The translations under genes were made by a program, and so were the position numbers. This document shows, piece by piece, positions 14,296 to 26,391 of a DNA stretch of 64,000 bases. The stretch's first letter is position 1. Each line of letters begins with the position of its first letter. The notes under the pieces are model-generated. The model worked only from the letters and a program-made list of their open reading frames with translations, made no database searches and was not told the origin of the DNA. The stretch lies in contig NC_044030.1 of NCBI RefSeq assembly GCF_900496995.4, forward strand, positions 16,924,851 through 16,988,850. Reading direction: 5' to 3'. Origin of the DNA: Aquila chrysaetos chrysaetos. Lineage: Eukaryota > Chordata > Aves > Accipitriformes > Accipitridae.

Positions 14296-14766
14296 CCTGT
14301 ACGAACAGCCTGTCAGCCCGCAGCAGGAAATCTGCTCTCCCTGCTGTCAGCCGCGGTCGCGACAGGGTGCAACGCCCGGCCCCGGCGCAACCCCCGAAGC
14401 CCGAGCGCCTGTTGCGGGGGCGTTCGCGCGGCCCGCGGTCCCGAGTGACCCGCAGGCAGGCCCGCTCCTTGCTGGCCGCCCCCGCCCCCGCGGGACCTGC
14501 CGGCGGGGCTGGGAGCGAGGGGCAGGTCCGCGGCCGGGACCTGCGGGAGGAAACTCGCTCCCGGTCGGCAGCCGGCTGCCCGGAGGAGGTGCTGCCAAGG
14601 CCGGTCCCCTCCACGGACCCCGTTTCAGCCGCGCGGGAGGCCTGGCGCCGCGCGCGGGCAGTGACGGCGGGGACGCAGCGCGGCTCAAGGGGAGAAAGCG
14701 AACAAACCGACAGGAGGGGCCGAGCGGGGCGAGGCGGGACACGGGGGGGAGAACGGGACGGCAAGC

Positions 14767-14779
14767 GGGGGGGGGGGGG
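14767..14779 (+). repeat. G13 homopolymer in CpG island
   Basis: Thirteen consecutive G residues within the CpG island, flanked by further G-rich sequence. Such runs are prone to G-quadruplex formation and to sequencing or assembly error. Confidence 0.9.
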
Positions 14780-14899
14780 AGACGAAGGGCAGGCGGCCGA
14801 GCCGGCCCTCGGCGGCCCCTCGCCGCCGGCGCGCAGCCCCCGGCCCAGCGCCTCCCGCCGCGCCCCCGCCCCTCCCCGCCTGACGGCGGCGCCCGCCCC

Positions 14900-17854
14900 G
14901 GCGGGGCGAGGCGTGTCCGCCCGCGGGCGCGGGCAGCGAGCGGGGCCGGCGGCGGCAGGTGTGCGGCGGCGGGGAGAGCCGCCCGCCGCGCCGCCGCTCG
15001 CCCGGCTCTCCTGCCCGCCGCTGCAGGTAGGGACGGGGCCGCGCCGCGGGGCCGGGGCCGGGGGCCGGGGCGGGCGGCGCCGCCCGCGCGGGGCCACCGT
15101 CGGTGTCCCCCGAGGGGGGCCGGGGGCGGCGCGGGGCCCGCGGCCGTGGCGGGCGGGCCGGGCCTCGCTTCCCGCGGGCGGAGGCGAGCCGCGGCGGGGA
15201 GCCCTCGCGGCGGGGGAGCCCTCCCGCCGGGCGGCCGTCCCGCCGGGGACCGTTTTGGTGCGGAGGGGGAGGAGCGCGGTGTCCCGCGGAGGAGGACCGG
15301 GACCGGGACCGGGACCGGGACCGGCCCCGGCGGGCCGGCGACGACCGACACCCGAGCGCCCCTTGCCAACGCCTGTGGCCGGAGGCGGCGCGAACCGAGG
15401 TTTCCCCGTCCCGCAGCCTTTTAAGCGGGCGCGGGGAGCCGGCGGGAAGATCGGCGGCTCGGTAACCGGCTTCTCCGGCGGGGCGGAGGTGCCCGGGGAA
15501 GGGCGCGGGCTTCGCCGGGCCCGTCGGCGGCCGCCGCCGCCGCACTCGGCTCCCTCCCGCCGGCGTCCCCGGGCGCGGGGGTGGCTCCTCTTATCGGCCG
15601 GAGAGTCAAAGTACTAAAAGTCACTTTCCTGATAAACAGTCGTTGCGCTAACGTCAAACGGGTATCGGGTTAGCTGGAATGCGCCTAAGGAGTGAACGGT
15701 AAGGATTAAAGAATAAATTTCGCTTACCCAAATAATGGGGAAAGGGATAAAGCCACAGCCGGACCCTGCCGTCGTTCTCACGTGTGGTTTAAGGTAAATG
15801 CTTTCACAGGCCAACTGCTGCACTTCATGGCTAGCTACTCGTAGGACGTGCTGTTTCATCTCACGCTTGCTTATGTTTAGCCCTGTGCAGATCTCTTGAA
15901 GTCTCTCTTCCTATAGATGCTGTCAAACGTACTGCTTTTTACTCGCACGAGGGATCCTCCATCATGTTTAACTGAATCCTTTCATTCTTATGACTGGAGT
16001 TGAGGCCACAGTACAATGAATTTCTGAAGGCTGTGCTCTTACTAAGCAAAAAAGTACAAACACTACAAAATTTTGCGCTTTCCTGCTGTTCTTTCTCTGT
16101 ATATACACTTCCCTTTTTGTCTATGAGCTACTTTAGCAATATTTTTTCAATTTTTTTTTTTTTTTTTTAAGCCAGTATTTATTCTGTGGTAGCGTGTTTG
16201 AGACATTTCTGATACAGACTGCCGCTGACATCTTCATCAGCTGAGATCTCTAATTCAGCAAGACAGTGGTGGAGGCTATGGACCTGCAGCCCGTAGTTTG
16301 CTGAAATCTCTGATTTTCATTTTTTGTATTAAGAAGGAACCCCTGAAGTCTATTGCAGTGTAACCTCATCATCCAACTTCCCTTTGGTAGTACATCAGTT
16401 TAAGTTCACTTAGCTTAGTTTTTCAGAAAACTTCTTCAAATAGTAGCATTAAAAGAGAATTAAGTGTTTGCATGTGTACTCAGGGACACATAGTTTTAAG
16501 AGGAGATTTATATACAGATTATTTCAAGATAGAACTTGTACTAGTGATGAATAAAATACCTTCTCAATACATTTCTAAAAAGAAAAGATTTCTGTAACTT
16601 TAAATGCTGAGGAGCATCTGAGCCCATGTGCAGGAGCATTAGGTACAAGCAGGAGAAAAAAAATTATACTTCTATACCACCTGACTAGCAAAAGTCTATT
16701 CTGAACAGGCATAATCTTTAATTCTTCAGTATTTGACAGTTTGACTCTAAACCAGGTATGATGGTTGTGTGTAGCCATGGATTTTTTTTTAATGCTTTCT
16801 GCATCTGGTCTGGGGAGGAATAAAGAAAAGTTAGATAAGCAATTATAATTAGCCAAATTTGTGATTGAATCCTCGATCTAAATAAAACTTTGCTTCATAG
16901 GGAATGAGTTTTACACCTTTAAAGTCAAGACTGGATTTTCGCCATCGAGTGAAACAAGGTAAGTGTTGTTTTCAAGGCAGTAGTCCACTCCTCGTAGGCG
17001 ACAGCGTAGGCAAAGATTCACCTCAGATTTTGGACTTTGTGCAAGTAGTTGCGGCAGGGGTTTTGTGCTTTTTTTTTTAACTTTGAAAAGCAAACAGGCT
17101 GCTTTAAATATTTGCAGCACACTCTGCAGTTACAGAGTTTGTAGCCTGGGAATAGAATCAGGATTTTTGCTTTAAGGTGGTGTGTGTCAGTGCGTTGGGA
17201 CGCTTGGCCACACAGCAAAGGATGAGCCAGTGTTGTCCTGAGCTACAGGAAGCAGCCCTGTCCCTGCTTAGTTTTGAGCAGTGCCTTGTCTTGAAGTTTC
17301 TTTCTTTGTGTTTGACCAAAATTATTCCAAGAAATGAAGCAAGCTGTCCTCCTTTTGGAGGCTTCTTACAACTCTAAAATCTCATATAAGGGACTAACGT
17401 TTGTTCTAGTATGTGCAATTTTATTTTTTTTTAAGTGCAAGAGTATTGCATGAAGGAGCTGTGAACAGAAGGAGAAAACACAGCTCTGGAAGAAGTGAAA
17501 GAAATTATATTTGTGAGTAGAAAAGAAATCCTTGTGTAAATCCTAATTGTTGTCTTAATTTGGGGTTCCTTTTCTTGTGTTATTTCCACTTATCTCAGCA
17601 ACCTGTGTGGCTATCACTGTGTCTTCTCAGGAAACCACTAGTTAAGCAGAACTGCTTCTTAAAAAGCAATAGGGAGGATAGTCAAGTTCTGGCCAGAGCA
17701 ACAAAGCACTGCATCCCTTCCCATGATTTAAGAAGTAACATGTCTGGAAGGTGGAAGAGTTACAGGATGGGCAGAATTAAGGAATCCAAGCAAAGTTTTA
17801 TTCTTGGCAACCCAGAACCCACAATAGAAGTACAGTTCAGTGAAAAATAATACT
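14900..17854 (+). ncRNA. Candidate spliced transcript from the CpG island
   Basis: A chain of splice-like signals follows the CpG island: first-exon donor CAG|GTAGGG at 15026/15027; exon-like 16901-16958 (cttcatag acceptor, CAAG|GTAAGTG donor); exon-like 17436-17512 (T-rich acceptor ending ttaag, donor TTT|GTGAGT); exon-like 17599-17854 (acceptor tttccacttatctcag, donor ACT|GTGAGT). One frame stays open through the two small exons (its middle includes RVLHEGAVNRRRKHSSGRSE) and stops soon after entering the fourth. In that last segment a different frame is open almost throughout. No protein family was recognised, so a long non-coding RNA or an unfamiliar short protein are both possible. The start of exon 1 is arbitrary. 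Confidence 0.25.
15295..15324 (+). repeat. (GACCGG)5 tandem hexamer
   Basis: Five exact head-to-tail GACCGG units inside the CpG island, about 270 bases beyond the putative first-exon donor, so intronic if that transcript model holds. GGGACC-type repeats are GC-rich and potentially length-polymorphic. Confidence 0.95.
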
Positions 17855-20800
17855 GTGAGTTTGGATGTTCTTTGAGGGGGTTGAGGGAAGAAGACAAAGG
17901 AATTTGCCTTTACAATACAGGTGAATTTAATGTTGGGTTCAGCTCAGAATAGCTCTGGCTGTCTCTTCTGTGTCTTTGTCTTCCTCGCTTGTTAGTGATG
18001 CACAGTTGGCTGAGGAACAGATGCTGTGAAAACTTCCCATCAGAGGAAAGGTTAGTGGATGGAGGAATGTCTTTATGGGAAGGAGCTATGAAAAGTTTGA
18101 TAATAGGGCAGATGAATGAGTTCTTAAAGTTTCCCATTTGTTTTTAAGAGAAACATGATGCTAAAAGGATAGTGTTGTCCTACTGTACAGTTAGTAAATC
18201 TTCCTTCTCTGGATTTTGTCTTTTGCTGCCTGTTTTCTGTGTTAGTAGAGGTGTTGGTACAAGTTTTAAAATAATGTAGGACAGATGCCATTCTCTTTTA
18301 GAAGAAATCACATCTCTCTGTTGTGACCAAAAAAAAAAAAAAAAAGGAGATTTACAACTTGCAAAGGCAAGAACTCCTGTTAAGAAATACCAGTATTGGT
18401 AGCATAGGCAGACTCATTTTCTTCCTGCCTTGGATCCGGGTACATGCATTATAAGCCTGTATATCTGTTGGCAAGCTTGACATTGCTGCAAATTGACTTC
18501 TTTTTCTCCTATTAGAGTCCCATCTTCATTTGGAGAAATAATTATTCTCTACTTTTTTTATATGCCTCACCTGATTTATTTAATCAGGTCCTGGATTTGT
18601 TTAATTTTATCCACTGTGCACAAAAGACCATTTTTAAAATTTCTTCCTAAATGTGCATTTAGTGCAAGCATTGTGTGTGATTTCTGAGCGTCTCGAAACA
18701 AACTAATTCAATTTCACAAGCCCTGCAAATCTTGGGTAGATACTAGGGCAAATACCATCAGATGCCTACTAGTTCTGGGTATCCTAGCTGGGTTTGAAAT
18801 CCTTTCAGTGGTTGTTTCTGCAGCAAAGCGGAGTGTCTCCTCACATCTATTGGTCTGTCTCTGTGTATTTCATCCTGGCTATTCAGAAAACAAAGTGCTA
18901 ACAATTAGTAGGCACTTGGAAAAGCTTTGAAAGGAGTCAAGTCCCAGCTTTGCATAGGAAATGTAGAGTTGAGAAGGAATTCAGTTTGCCAATAGGGCTT
19001 TCAATCTCTGTACAGCAAGATCACTCTTTTCCTTTCTCCTGCCCTTGTACTTAATTCACATAAAGCCTGCAACTTCTGCAACAAGCAGAGCAAAGTCTGT
19101 ACTTTCATGTACCATGCTTACTGATTTCCTAGAACATAGTCTTTTGAATGGACTGTACAAGGTAGAAATCTTTTGAAAAGATACTATGTGAGCTTTGAGC
19201 TAGGAACTATTGTTAATACAAATGCAAATTTCTTTCTGAAAGTCAGTGAATTAAAAAACTAAGTTCATATTTGGCAGTAAATATCTCTTGAGATGTGATC
19301 TGCTAAAGTACGATGCACTAGTCATTTCCACAGACATACTTATCAAAAAGGCCCTGACATTCAGAAGAATTAAGCCAATACTTCATGTAGTAAAATACAG
19401 TTGTTCTTACAAATAGTATTCACAAATTTTCAAGATAACCAGGAGATGAAAATTACTGAGGATAAAATATGTAAGGTCAGATTTCTAAAATGGAGCAAAT
19501 GAGCAGTGAACTTTATTACTATTACCCTGTTACTCTCAGAATGCATTTTAAAGATTCTTTGCACAAGCCACCAAACATACATTGGCACTTAAATTCAGTA
19601 AAAAAGAAAAAAATCAAACCCATAAGACTAGAGTCTAATGTCAATATTTATACTAAATAGATGCAGCATTGATGGTTACTGGTAAGATGCCTTTTTTTCT
19701 TGAATGCGTGACTACAACACAAAAGAGGTGTTTAGAAATCTGTTGATGGAGATCTTAGGACCACCAAATCCTGGTTTAATTAACTAGTATGATTTAGAAG
19801 AAAAAAGCTGTTTCTTCCTGTGACTGTGTACATGTGTATAACCTACTTTAATACATGACAAAACTAATGAGAAAATTTCAATCCATCGTAGGTGGGTTTT
19901 TTTATATAAAATATATGCCTAAAATGACTCTTTCATAAGTTTCATTCTTTTATCTTAGAATTTAAAAATTCAGATAATGGTAACTCCCTTAATTTCCAAA
20001 GAACCAAACAAGGACTAAGTCAATATGTTTTCTGTAGATTTACTCAAGTAGACGTAAAAAGAGAAGGTAGCTCCATATATACAACAGAACACCATGGAAT
20101 TATTTTCAAAATCCACTTAGAGGTTAACATTCCCTGGCAGTAGCTATGCAGACTTTCTTCAATGGGATACTGTTTTAGGCGAATCTTTCTGTTGCTGGGT
20201 GCAACAAATAAAGCAATTCATTAACTGCACAGACTTCATGCTAAAATGTTATTCTGGCAAAATTAGTCATGCTCAGATATCTGGAAAACACTTGATTGAG
20301 TGTAAAAATCTTGTCATGTTTCTGAACAGGACAGGAAGAAAAATAAAATCACTTTTCTTTTGTTACTGTGTTGGTCTTGACATCACTCACCTCTCAGAGT
20401 CTTTGCCAGCAATGACTGCCCAAGGAATCCTTCAGCAGAAATGATCGTTCTTTCTGGAAATTTGTCTGTAATAACACCTGTTGCATCATAGATAGGATTC
20501 AGTGTATATATCCACCAGCCACACTACTTGTGTTCCCCAGAAACATATTCTTTAGAGGCTGCTGGATTTAACCAGTTGTACAGAGGGATTGGTTCTTTAA
20601 TCTATTCTGCATGAAGAAGAGTAATTCCTATGTGCTATCCAAACAATTTTTATTGGCTAATTATGGTAAACCTTTCCTTTTCCCTATGATTCTGCCTCAG
20701 AATTGCCAAGTTATTGAACTATATCTATTTCCTTCAAAACCTCCACATTAAAGAAACAGAAAATACAAGAAAATGCACAATTCTTGCAAAAATTTCTGTG

Positions 20801-23701
20801 TCCCCAGCATATCATCATTGATTCACCTAAACTTCCAGTAACCAGTCCTATCCTTACCGGCAGTGTCTGAAATGTAGGTCGTGGGATAAGTGGGGAGAAA
20901 GGCAGTGCTGCAGTAGACATTGGACAGCTTTATGTGCAGCAAACTGTAAAGGTCTGAGCCCAGAATTGAAAAACGAAACTGCCATGGATTGGCCTGGAGC
21001 AGGATTAAACAATACTTAAAAATCAGAAATCCAGATCAACGCCAGTTAATTTGCAAATTTCTTTCCAATAAAGATGTTCTTGACACAGTAGAGAGCTTTA
21101 CTTAATCAGTGTTTCTTAGACCTACTTAGGAATATGCTGCCCACAGCAAGCTATTTTAAGAACATTTTAAATTGCAAGAACACATTTGCAAGACACCTGC
21201 CCCTGTAAGAAGCTACACAGGAATAGTAATTAACACCTTTCTTTAAACTGCAGCAGACAATTTCAGATAGATAGAGTCAGGAACAGTAAAACAAACCAGC
21301 AAAGAACAGAGAATAATTGATTTTATAACTAGATTAATTTAAAAAAATGTTGGTTGCAAAATCACTAATGAATAATGATGTGTTTTCAAATCTTTGACTC
21401 CTTGTAAGACAGATAGATGCATTTGCATTCATTTGTAACAGGGTGCAGTTCTGGAATTCCCAGTCTGTGAACTAGAAAAGGTGACAACAGTCACTTATAT
21501 GGTGGGTAATACAAACGTTTCACAAATGTTATGGCTAATACAAACCAATCATAATGCAAAGGTAACTTGAGGCATGTTATATACTTGTCTGAGGAATACA
21601 CTGCAGTAACTTCAGTGCTTTCCTATCTTCAGGAATCAGTTTCTGGTTTCTACACTGAGTGCAAAAAATGGGTCGAATAATTTGAACAACTGACAGCCTG
21701 TGAGCTGCAGAACAATTTATACCTCATGTTGATGTACCTGATTTATATTTCCAGATTTAGTGGTTCATTTGTTAAACTGAGGAGGAGCAGAAGGTCAATA
21801 ACTAATGCCACTATATGCATGCAAGTGTTTTTATATATGCCTTACTGTGCAGTCCAAGTGAAACCCACAGGGTCGAAATAACAAAAGGCTTAGGCATTCT
21901 TAACAAATCACTGTGTTCTGCTTATTGGCTCTATATGTCTTTTGTTAGTTATCATAACCTATTGATGAGAGAGTAGTTTGTTACACATTTGATTTATTGT
22001 TCAGACCCAGCTGAGCCCTTAGTTCAGCAGTGATACATCACGGTGCAGTTCAATATAATTTTACACACCAAAGCCATTGTCAATTATCTTACCATATCCC
22101 ATATTCAGTATATGCATCCTACACCATCACATACAAAGTGGGGATTTCCTTTTTAGGACAGCAGTAGTAACAAAGGTGTTTGGATGAACAGAACAATGTG
22201 GGTAATGCTTCCATGTTGCTACAGCACATTTGAATTTTTACATTGTGCCTTGAAAACTGCTTCATCTTAGTCTATTTGAACAAATAATGGAAGTAGGCAA
22301 GGCTTGCTCTTTGCCAATAGAGAATATACAAGTATGTAGTTGGCTTACATTTTCACAAAACAGCATTTACCCTTGTCATTCCACTTAAGACTGTTATCTG
22401 TCATTCATATCAAACTTTGTTTGGAGATGAAAGGAAAGATGATTATCTTGTCAAGCCATGGATAGAGAAGCTATCCATTAGGTCCCCTTCACTGTGGAAG
22501 TATACACTAGCAGTATTCAAGATACTCCTAAAAAGAACCCATTATTTTCATTATTAAAATATGAGTCTTCCAGGGACAAAGCTAAATTTAATATAAGCTT
22601 ATAGATTGCCCTGTTCCTTTTTAAAGATTGTAGAATTTCGCATCATCACTGACCTCAATTCTAGCAATTTATTTAAGATACGTTTTATTGCACCTTGCTA
22701 CACATTAGCTAACTGAATCAGTTCTCATTGGAGAAAGAGAAATACTTGGAGAATCTGAGCTACTTCGTGTTTCTTTTTTTTTTTTTTGTAGCAACCTATT
22801 ATTTCCCATGACATACTAATGCCTCACAGAGTGCGCTGGAAGGACAGAATTCATACAAGGGAGTGGAATACTGTTGCCTGATTCCAGTTTCGTTCACACT
22901 GTGACTTCCAAACATAAACATTAGTCTGTCCTTGCTTCCACCCAGTCAGTGGCAAAATCCCATTTACCCAGAAGGCTGAGTTGTCAGCTGCTAAATAATT
23001 TGGATGTTTGGAATCCAGTAAGGAGGAGAGATGTTCATGTAACACCAATTTGGAATTCAAATATAGGGTTGAAAAAACTAAGGACCCTGTATTCCAAAAT
23101 TCTTCCTACTGTATCAATTTTTTAATCATAAAGACAGGTAAGAAGTTTAACATAATTGTGGTAAACAGCTTTACCAGATTTACTGATGGCAGTCATCACT
23201 ATGTTTGATCTTAAAAAATTACTGATTTAATTTTTTAGAAAAATACTTCTATGCCTACTTTCCTGCTTAATCATGTGACTTACTTTACTGGTATCTCCTA
23301 TAAGTTTGTAGTTCAATTTTGGATTACAGGTATGATGACTTTCTAGCTAAACAGAATTAAATATCTGAAAGTGTAGTATCACTTTTAACTTTTAGAAGTT
23401 GACATAGTGAAAGGACTTTACAGATAATTTGATAAGTTATTTGAGGAGCTGCATCCCTCACCTGCAGTGGAGTTCAAAACCCATGGCTTTAGTCCAAGTA
23501 TTTATTAATACAAGGGCTGACATTAAAATCATAGGGATTTCTTTTATAAATAAGGACTACAGGAGTATTGGTGCATCTGTAGCATTGGATATTTTGGCTA
23601 GTTATGTGTGACGCTATTCAGTTCTAGCTGATTCCACTGAAATTGTTTTTCTTTCCATCTAACTCATAAGCAATGTGGTTCAAAGTCCTTCTTCGTGTTG
23701 C
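15611..23701. other. AT-rich intergenic or intronic DNA, no recognised gene
   Basis: Apart from the exon-like segments at 16.9-17.9 kb, no gene or repeat family was recognised. Simple runs include T18 near 16151-16168 and an A run near 18330-18346. The sequence is otherwise complex and AT-rich; conserved non-coding elements could be present but cannot be seen from one sequence. Confidence 0.55.
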
Positions 23702-23706
23702 AGACT

Positions 23707-24304
23707 TGTCCTGGTTTTGGCTGCGGTAAAGTTAATTTTCTTTCTAGTAGCTGGTATAGTGCTGCTGTGTGCTGGATTTAGTATGAGAAGAATGTTGATA
23801 ACACACGGATGTTTTCAGTTGTTGCTAAGTAGTGTTTAGTCTAAAGTCAGGGATTTTTTAGCTTCTCATGGCCAGCCAGCGAGAAAGCTGGAGGGGCACA
23901 AGAAGTTGGGAGGGGACACAGCCAGGGCAGCTGACCCAAACTGGCCAACAGGGTATTCCATACTACGTGATGTCTTGTCCAGTATATAAACTGGGGGAGT
24001 TGGCCTGGCGTGGATCACTGCTTGGGAACTAACTGGGCATCGGCTGGCAAGTGGTGAGCAACTGCATTATGCATCACTTGGTTTGTATATTCCAATTCTT
24101 TTATTATTGTTGTTGTTATTTTATTACTGTTATTATCATTATTATTTTCTTCCTTTCTGTTCTGTTAAACTGTTCTTACCTCAACCCACAAGTTTTACTT
24201 CTTTTCCCGATTTTCTTCCCCATCCCACTGTGGGGAGGGGGGGTGGGGGGAGTGAGCAAGCAGCTGCGTGGTGCTAAGTTGCTGGCTGGTGTTAAACCAT
24301 GACA
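23707..24304 (+). mobile_element. Solo LTR of an avian endogenous retrovirus (family A)
   Basis: The 598-bp unit begins TGTCCTGGTTTTGGCTG and ends TTAAACCATGACA, with an exact 5-bp duplication AGACT on both sides (23702-23706 and 24305-24309). A TATA-like TATATAA lies at 23984-23990, consistent with a U3/R boundary, and T/ATT-rich simple sequence follows at about 24100-24160. No gag, pol or env lies beside it, so it is a solo LTR left by recombination between the two LTRs of a provirus. It is of the same family as 51229-51810 and 38471-39069. Confidence 0.9.
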
Positions 24305-24309
24305 AGACT

Positions 24310-25245
24310 TTACCATTGGAATATGCCAAGTGTATTGTTTACCTCTAATATTGATAAAAAGTATTTTATTTATATCTGCATAAATATGAATGTAAGTGAA
24401 TGAATTTAAACTGAAGGTACACTGTCTTTAAACAGGTCAGTATTTTTTGAAAGTGAATAGTTAGAATCAGACACCTGAGTAAGGGTCAGCTTATTCATTA
24501 TCAGGTGGAGTCAAAGGTACTAGTGTGTCAAAGTTCAGTGCTGCCTAGTTAAATGCTCTGACAAACCCATCCAACTCACACACCTCAGTTCCTTGGTTCT
24601 GGGGCCCCCTTTAAGGTTGCTGATTCTCCCAGAGGCTTAGAATTCAGCAAAATCTGAGAAACCAGGCCTCCATGGGATGCTTTAATCTGGGATCTTCCAA
24701 CTAATCTCTGATTTTGAAACTGCACATTTTTCAGTATCCAGAGAAAGACAGATAACAAAACTTCTCAAAAGACACAGTCTATGTAATGTATCTCTGTTAT
24801 TCCCACAGCCACCTGCAGAAAGTTAGGTATTTTAAGGACAAAAATTACAATTTATAGAAGATCAGTTCAGCTCTTGAAATAATGTCCATTGCAAAGATCA
24901 AAGGAGCTGAGGCTGGATTTTTTTAAAGTAGTTTTAGGTTTTTTATAGCTTGAGCTAAAAAATTATCAGAGAGATGGATATATTCACTTGTGGGGGAAGA
25001 TGAGAATCATTCATACCTTAGCCAACTTCAGCATGGAGATGTAAAGATCCACAAAAATTTGCAGAATCAATTTTTTAAAAATTTATTTCATAGATGCAAA
25101 ATCAAGACATACCTTAAAAACAACAACAAAAAGCACATGTAGACCTAAGAGGCTCAATTCAAAACCCACAGAAATTAACTGGAATCTTTTCAGCAGGCTC
25201 TGTAATCTGCTGCATCTTTTGAGACCGCGCAGGAAAATGTTGTGG
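24310..25245. other. Spacer between two solo LTRs, nothing recognised
   Basis: AT-rich DNA with no open frame of note, no splice-bounded segment and no recognised repeat family. It is pre-insertion genomic sequence lying between two LTRs that carry different target duplications and so inserted independently. Confidence 0.6.
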
Positions 25246-25250
25246 ATTAG

Positions 25251-26386
25251 TGTATTGGGTTTGTGTGGCAAGGTTTCGGGGGGCGGGGGTACAGGAGTGG
25301 CTTCTGTGAGAAGCTGCTAGAAGTTTCCCCTGTGTCAGACAGAGCCAATACCAGCCGGCTCCAAGTCAGACCCGCCGCCGGCCAAGGTCGAGCCCATCAG
25401 CAACGGTGGTAGTGCCTCTGGGATAATAGATTTCAGAAGGGAAAAAAAAGTTGCTGGGGCACAGAAACTGCAGCCGAAGAGAGGAGTGAGAACATGTAAG
25501 AGAAAACAGCCCTGCAGACCCCCAGGTCAGTGCAGAAGGAGGGGGAGGAGGTGCTCCAGGTGCCAGAGCAGAGATTCCCCTGCAGCCCATGGGGAAGACC
25601 ATGGTGAGGCAGGTTGTCTCCCTGCAGCCCATGGAGGTCCACGGGGGAGCAGATCTCCACCTGCAGCCCGGGGAGGACCCCACGCCGGAGCAGGGGGATG
25701 CCCGAAGGAGGCTGTGACCCCGTGGGAAGCCCGCGCTGGAGCAGGCTCCTGGCAGGACCTGCGGATCTGTGGAGAGAGGAGCCCACGGAGCAGGTTTTCT
25801 GGCAGGAGTTGTGACCCCGTGGGGGACCCACGCTGGAGCAGTGTGCTCCTGAAGAACTGCACACCGTGGAAAGGACCCATGCTGGACCAGTTCGTGAAGA
25901 ACTGCAGCCCGTAGAAGGACCCATGTTGGAGAAGTTCGTGGAGGACTGTCTCCCGTGGGAGGGATCCCACGCTGGAGCTGGGGAAGAGTGTGAGGAGTCC
26001 TGCCCCTGAGGAGGAAGGATCGGCACAGACGAGGTATGATGAACTGATTGTAACCCCCATTTCCTGTCCCCCTATGCCGCTGGAGGGGTAGGTAGAGAAT
26101 TTGGGAGTGAAGCTGTGCTCAGGAAGAAGGGAGGGGTGGAGGGAAGGTGTTCTGAGATTTGGTTTTATTTCTCATTACCCTACTCTGGTTTGATTGGTAA
26201 TAAATTAATTTAATTTTCCCCAAGTTGAGTCTGTTTTGCCTGTGACGGTAATTCACTGAGTGATCTCTCCCTGTCCTTATCTCGACCCACGAGCCTTTTG
26301 TTATGTTTTCTCTCCCCTCTCCAGCTGAGGAGGGGGAGAGAGTGGCTGCATGGTGCTTAGTTGCTGGCTGGGTTTAAACCACGACA
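25251..26386 (+). mobile_element. Long solo LTR of an avian endogenous retrovirus (family B)
   Basis: The 1136-bp unit starts TGTATTGGGTTTGTGTGGCA and ends TTAAACCACGACA, with an exact 5-bp target duplication ATTAG at 25246-25250 and 26387-26391. It carries a GC-rich tandem-repeat domain and an AATAAA at 26199-26204. Its last ~100 bases closely match the 3' ends of the family A LTRs although the rest is unrelated, so the two families share R/U5-like sequence with different U3 regions. The 197-codon frame on the - strand inside it is an LTR by-product, not a gene. Confidence 0.9.
25700..25990 (+). repeat. Degenerate ~45-bp tandem repeats inside the LTR
   Basis: Imperfect units recur with the core GACCC(A/C)(T/C)GCTGGA(G/C)CAG, followed by a segment like TTCGTGAAGAACTGCAGCCCGT. 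At least five cores are visible (for example near 25734, 25829, 25880, 25920 and 25966). Copy number in such LTR minisatellites commonly varies, which explains the unusual length of this LTR. Confidence 0.75.
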
Positions 26387-26391
26387 ATTAG

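Larger units (their letters stand above)
14300..15610. promoter_or_regulatory. CpG island, probable promoter
   Basis: About 1.3 kb of very high G+C with dense CpG stands out abruptly from AT-rich DNA on both sides. It contains a G13 run (14767-14779) and five tandem GACCGG units (15295-15324). Long overlapping open frames on both strands (up to 464 codons) are a by-product of the lack of AT-rich stop codons and encode low-complexity Arg/Pro/Ala/Gly sequence. A good splice donor (CTGCAG|GTAGGG) at 15026/15027 on the + strand suggests that a transcript starts here and runs right. No TATA box was seen. It may be bidirectional. Confidence 0.75.

Noticed and set aside
14048-15657. Very long overlapping frames on both strands (349, 464, 340 and 286 codons)
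   Set aside because: They lie in a CpG island with almost no AT-rich stop codons, overlap each other in several frames and encode low-complexity Arg/Pro/Ala/Gly; not genes.
24083-24302. 64- and 83-codon frames with Phe/Tyr/Leu runs resembling membrane proteins
   Set aside because: They are inside a solo LTR and reflect its ATT-rich simple sequence.
25433-26060. 197- and 177-codon frames on the - strand and a 142-codon frame on +
   Set aside because: They fall inside a solo LTR and are produced by its GC-rich tandem repeats.
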